Of a DNA stretch of 64,000 nucleotides, positions 39,733 through 64,000 are shown piece after piece. Position numbers and translations under genes: made by a program. Origin of the DNA: Hypomesus transpacificus (Eukaryota; Chordata; Actinopteri; Osmeriformes; Osmeridae); contig NC_061073.1 in assembly GCF_021917145.1 (NCBI RefSeq), positions 4,742,550 to 4,806,549 of the forward strand. Reading direction: 5' to 3'. The notes below the pieces were generated by a model that saw only the letters and a program-made list of their open reading frames with translations, did no database searches and had not been told where the DNA came from. Each line of letters begins with the position of its first letter. Positions within the stretch are counted from its first letter, which is position 1.

Positions 39733-39942
39733 CATTTACATTTACATTTACATTTACATTTAGTCATTTAGCAGACGCTCTTATCCAGAGCGACTTACAG
39801 TAAGTACAGGGACAGTCCCCCGAGGCAAGTAGGGTGAAGTGCCTTGCCCAAGGACACAATGTAATTTGGCTCGGACGGGAATCGAACTAGCGACCTTCAG
39901 ATTACTAGCCCGATTCCCTAACCGCTCAGCCACCTGACTCCC
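39733..39942 (-). mobile_element. tRNA-derived SINE, copy 1
   Basis: Read on the minus strand it starts GGGAGTCAGGTGGCTGAGCG, with an A-box-like TGGCTGAGCGG and a B-box-like GGTCGCTAGTTCGATTCCCG. It continues through a conserved body (GCCAAATTACATTGTGTCCT, CTTACTGTAAGTCGCTCTGG, ATAAGAGCGTCTGCTAAATG) and ends in a repeated AAATGT tail. The tRNA-like head and simple tail make it a SINE rather than a tRNA gene. Confidence 0.88.
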
Positions 39943-40699
39943 AGGCGAGACAAGTGTCACATACACTTCAATCACTTTCAAATATCAGGTTAGTCAAGTC
40001 CAGTCAGTGACTGTAGTTGTTTTTAAGCATATTTGAGAATTTGACTTACTATTTCTGGCCTGCCAACATCCCCCTGAGTAGGGGGGGCGGGGTGGTGATT
40101 CAATGGGTGCGCAAATCCACCATCCTACAGCATGGGCAGGACCATCTGACAGCTACACCAGGGAAGACCAGACGGTTTGAGTTTGGCCAAGCTATGGTGG
40201 CCAACGAGGATCAAATCAATCCCAGAAGGTGGCAGCCGTCCTCTCCCTATCAAGCCTGTGTCAGACCATCATTAGACCCTGCTAAGACAGGTGCAACAGC
40301 AGTTCCCCCCTCCTCACACACAACCCTCTAGTGGCACCATTCTACTGATGTGAAATGCTTTTGTCCAATCAAAGGGCTCAGTGTGGGGGTCAGGCTTTGA
40401 GGTGTGTATATGTTGGTGGTATTAACCAAGAAGGGGGCAGGCAGGGGGGGGTCGACACAAAACAACCTTTTCTCCAACTGTCAGTGAAGAACTAGGTTGT
40501 AGCAGTACTTAATCAGAGGGCTACAATACCTCCCTTTAGTGTTCTCACACTGAACACGTCCCCTGCTCTGTCAGGCATTCAGCATGGGAGACCACCTCAA
40601 CGTCTGACTGCCCAGAGAGTTTGAAGGTCTTCTTGCATCCAACACGTCTGCTCACATCAGTAGTAGGCTAACCTGATCACAGTGTATGTCTACAGTAGG

Positions 40700-40975
40700 T
40701 CTAGCTAAGCCATGGCTCCAGAGAATGTCTAGGTATATAGTTACCCTGGTTAGAGTATGTCTAGGTATATAGTCGCCCTGGTTACAGAGTATGTCTAGGT
40801 ATATAGTCGCCCTGGTTACAGAGTTTGTCTAGGTATATAGTTGCCCTGGTTACAGAGTTTGTCTAGGTATATAGTTACCCTGGTTACAGAGTATGTCTAG
40901 GTATATAGTTACCCTGGTTACAGAGTATGTCTAGGTATATAGTTACCCTGGTTACAGAGTACGTCTAGGTATTAG
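40700..40975. repeat. 34-bp minisatellite between rfx4 and polr3b
   Basis: About seven copies of gtctaggtatatagttaccc plus tggttacagagtat, with gcc/acc variants. No gene boundary is involved. Confidence 0.95.
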
Positions 40976-41307
40976 ACATGTGGATGTGTTATCATTAGAG
41001 AAGGTTGCCGATTGTGGTAAAGACGTGCAGTGGTGTTTTGCATACAAGACAGAAACAAGCATGAAATAGTAGAGATAAAATGGGTGTATGCAATCATAGT
41101 TTAATATTTACAGTACATACACACTACTATAATGCAATCACCAAGGAAAACATGCATTACAAAAACCATCAACCAACATGAAAATGAACAAAATCAAACC
41201 AGAAATATTTGCATGCCTACATGTTGTAGATCTGCTAGCAAAAATAAAAAAAACTAAATGGTTCATAACTGAGGTTTCCAATAAAATGCACAATTACTTG
41301 CATATCA

Positions 41308-41313
41308 TTTATT
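41308..41313 (-). promoter_or_regulatory. Candidate polyadenylation signal for polr3b
   Basis: AATAAA on the minus strand about 250 bp after the polr3b stop. Confidence 0.5.
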
Positions 41314-41449
41314 GTAACTGATCCAGGCCTGTTTGACAGGTGTCAACCGAGATAGTCAATGTTGCTTATTTTTTCCCTCCAATTCTGATCCAGCCCTTCG
41401 TTTCTCTCCTCTGCCCTCATTTCCCATACACTCTCATCCCCTTCTCCTT

Positions 41450-41526
41450 TTCCCTCTCTTCTCCTCTCTTCTCCTCTCTTCTCCTCTCTTCTCCTCTCTT
41501 CTCCTCTCTTCTCCTCTCTTCTCCCT
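41450..41526. repeat. TCTCCTCTCT decanucleotide repeat in the polr3b 3' UTR
   Basis: Seven to eight copies of a 10-bp pyrimidine unit, about 40-115 bp past the polr3b stop on the transcribed strand. Confidence 0.95.
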
Positions 41527-41564
41527 TTTCTTTTCTACCCTCCCCTATGGCCTCCATCAGCAGC

Positions 41565-63895
<22,331 letters not shown>

Positions 63896-64000
63896 CTGGA
63901 GAAAAGGGCTGATGTTACTGCAACAGGCCATCACACTGATACTGCGGCACAGTGAGACATTTCAGAGTGCAGTCCGGTTGAGCCAGTACTGAATATGCCT

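Larger units (their letters stand above)
38429..41564. other. rfx4 upstream region and polr3b 3' flank
   Basis: The rfx4 5' UTR and promoter lie right of 38,428, in a G-rich stretch (38,580-38,680). Further right are CA repeats (38,975-39,015), a SINE (about 39,733-39,942) and a 34-bp minisatellite (40,700-40,975). A minus-strand AATAAA at 41,308-41,313 could end polr3b, giving a 3' UTR of about 250 bp. I recognise no other gene. Confidence 0.5.

Noticed and set aside
39733..39942. Functional tRNA gene
   Set aside because: A- and B-box-like motifs are present, but the body and AAATGT tail, and a second copy at 42,911-43,108, show it is a SINE.

Overview
This is vertebrate nuclear DNA, almost certainly from a teleost fish. 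Genes are split into many GT-AG exons. Introns are packed with micro- and minisatellites. There are two copies of a fish-type tRNA-derived SINE and two relics of L2/CR1-like LINEs. The SINE type resembles what I associate with smelt-like fishes, but I cannot fix the species.

Five protein-coding genes can be reconstructed exon by exon, and splice phases agree throughout. Left to right they are tmem263 (minus, 1,697-2,169), a SIRT3-type sirtuin (plus, 8,739-11,107), ric8b (minus, 13,702-21,621), rfx4 (minus, 24,125-38,428) and polr3b (minus, 41,565 to beyond the right edge; 24 exons visible, about 77 N-terminal residues missing). POLR3B-RFX4-RIC8B-TMEM263 is the order and orientation of human 12q23. 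The sirtuin between ric8b and tmem263 has no counterpart there; human SIRT3 sits beside RIC8A, the ric8b paralogue, on 11p15. The sirtuin therefore looks like a SIRT3 duplicate kept on the RIC8B paralogon. The genes are conserved neighbours rather than one pathway: a small membrane protein, an NAD-dependent deacylase, a chaperone/GEF for Gs/olf alpha subunits, a neural/ciliary transcription factor, and the second-largest subunit of RNA polymerase III.

The most unusual feature is where the tandem repeats lie. At least five arrays have a repeat unit that spans a 5' splice site, holding the last 7-24 exon bases plus the GT donor. They are in ric8b intron 6 (41 bp unit) and in polr3b visible introns 1 (48 bp), 6 (13 bp), 7 (39 bp, about 50 copies) and 13 (35 bp, about 33 copies). 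Another array (41 bp, about 20 copies) starts on the ric8b stop codon. A SINE in polr3b sits exactly on a 5' splice site, and its target-site duplication copies the donor. Further arrays abut 3' splice sites. The result is dozens of near-perfect decoy splice donors next to real ones.

Intergenic stretches (1-1,696; 2,170-8,738; 11,108-13,701; 21,622-24,124; 38,429-41,564) hold UTR sequence, simple repeats and transposon relics. I see no convincing additional gene in them.
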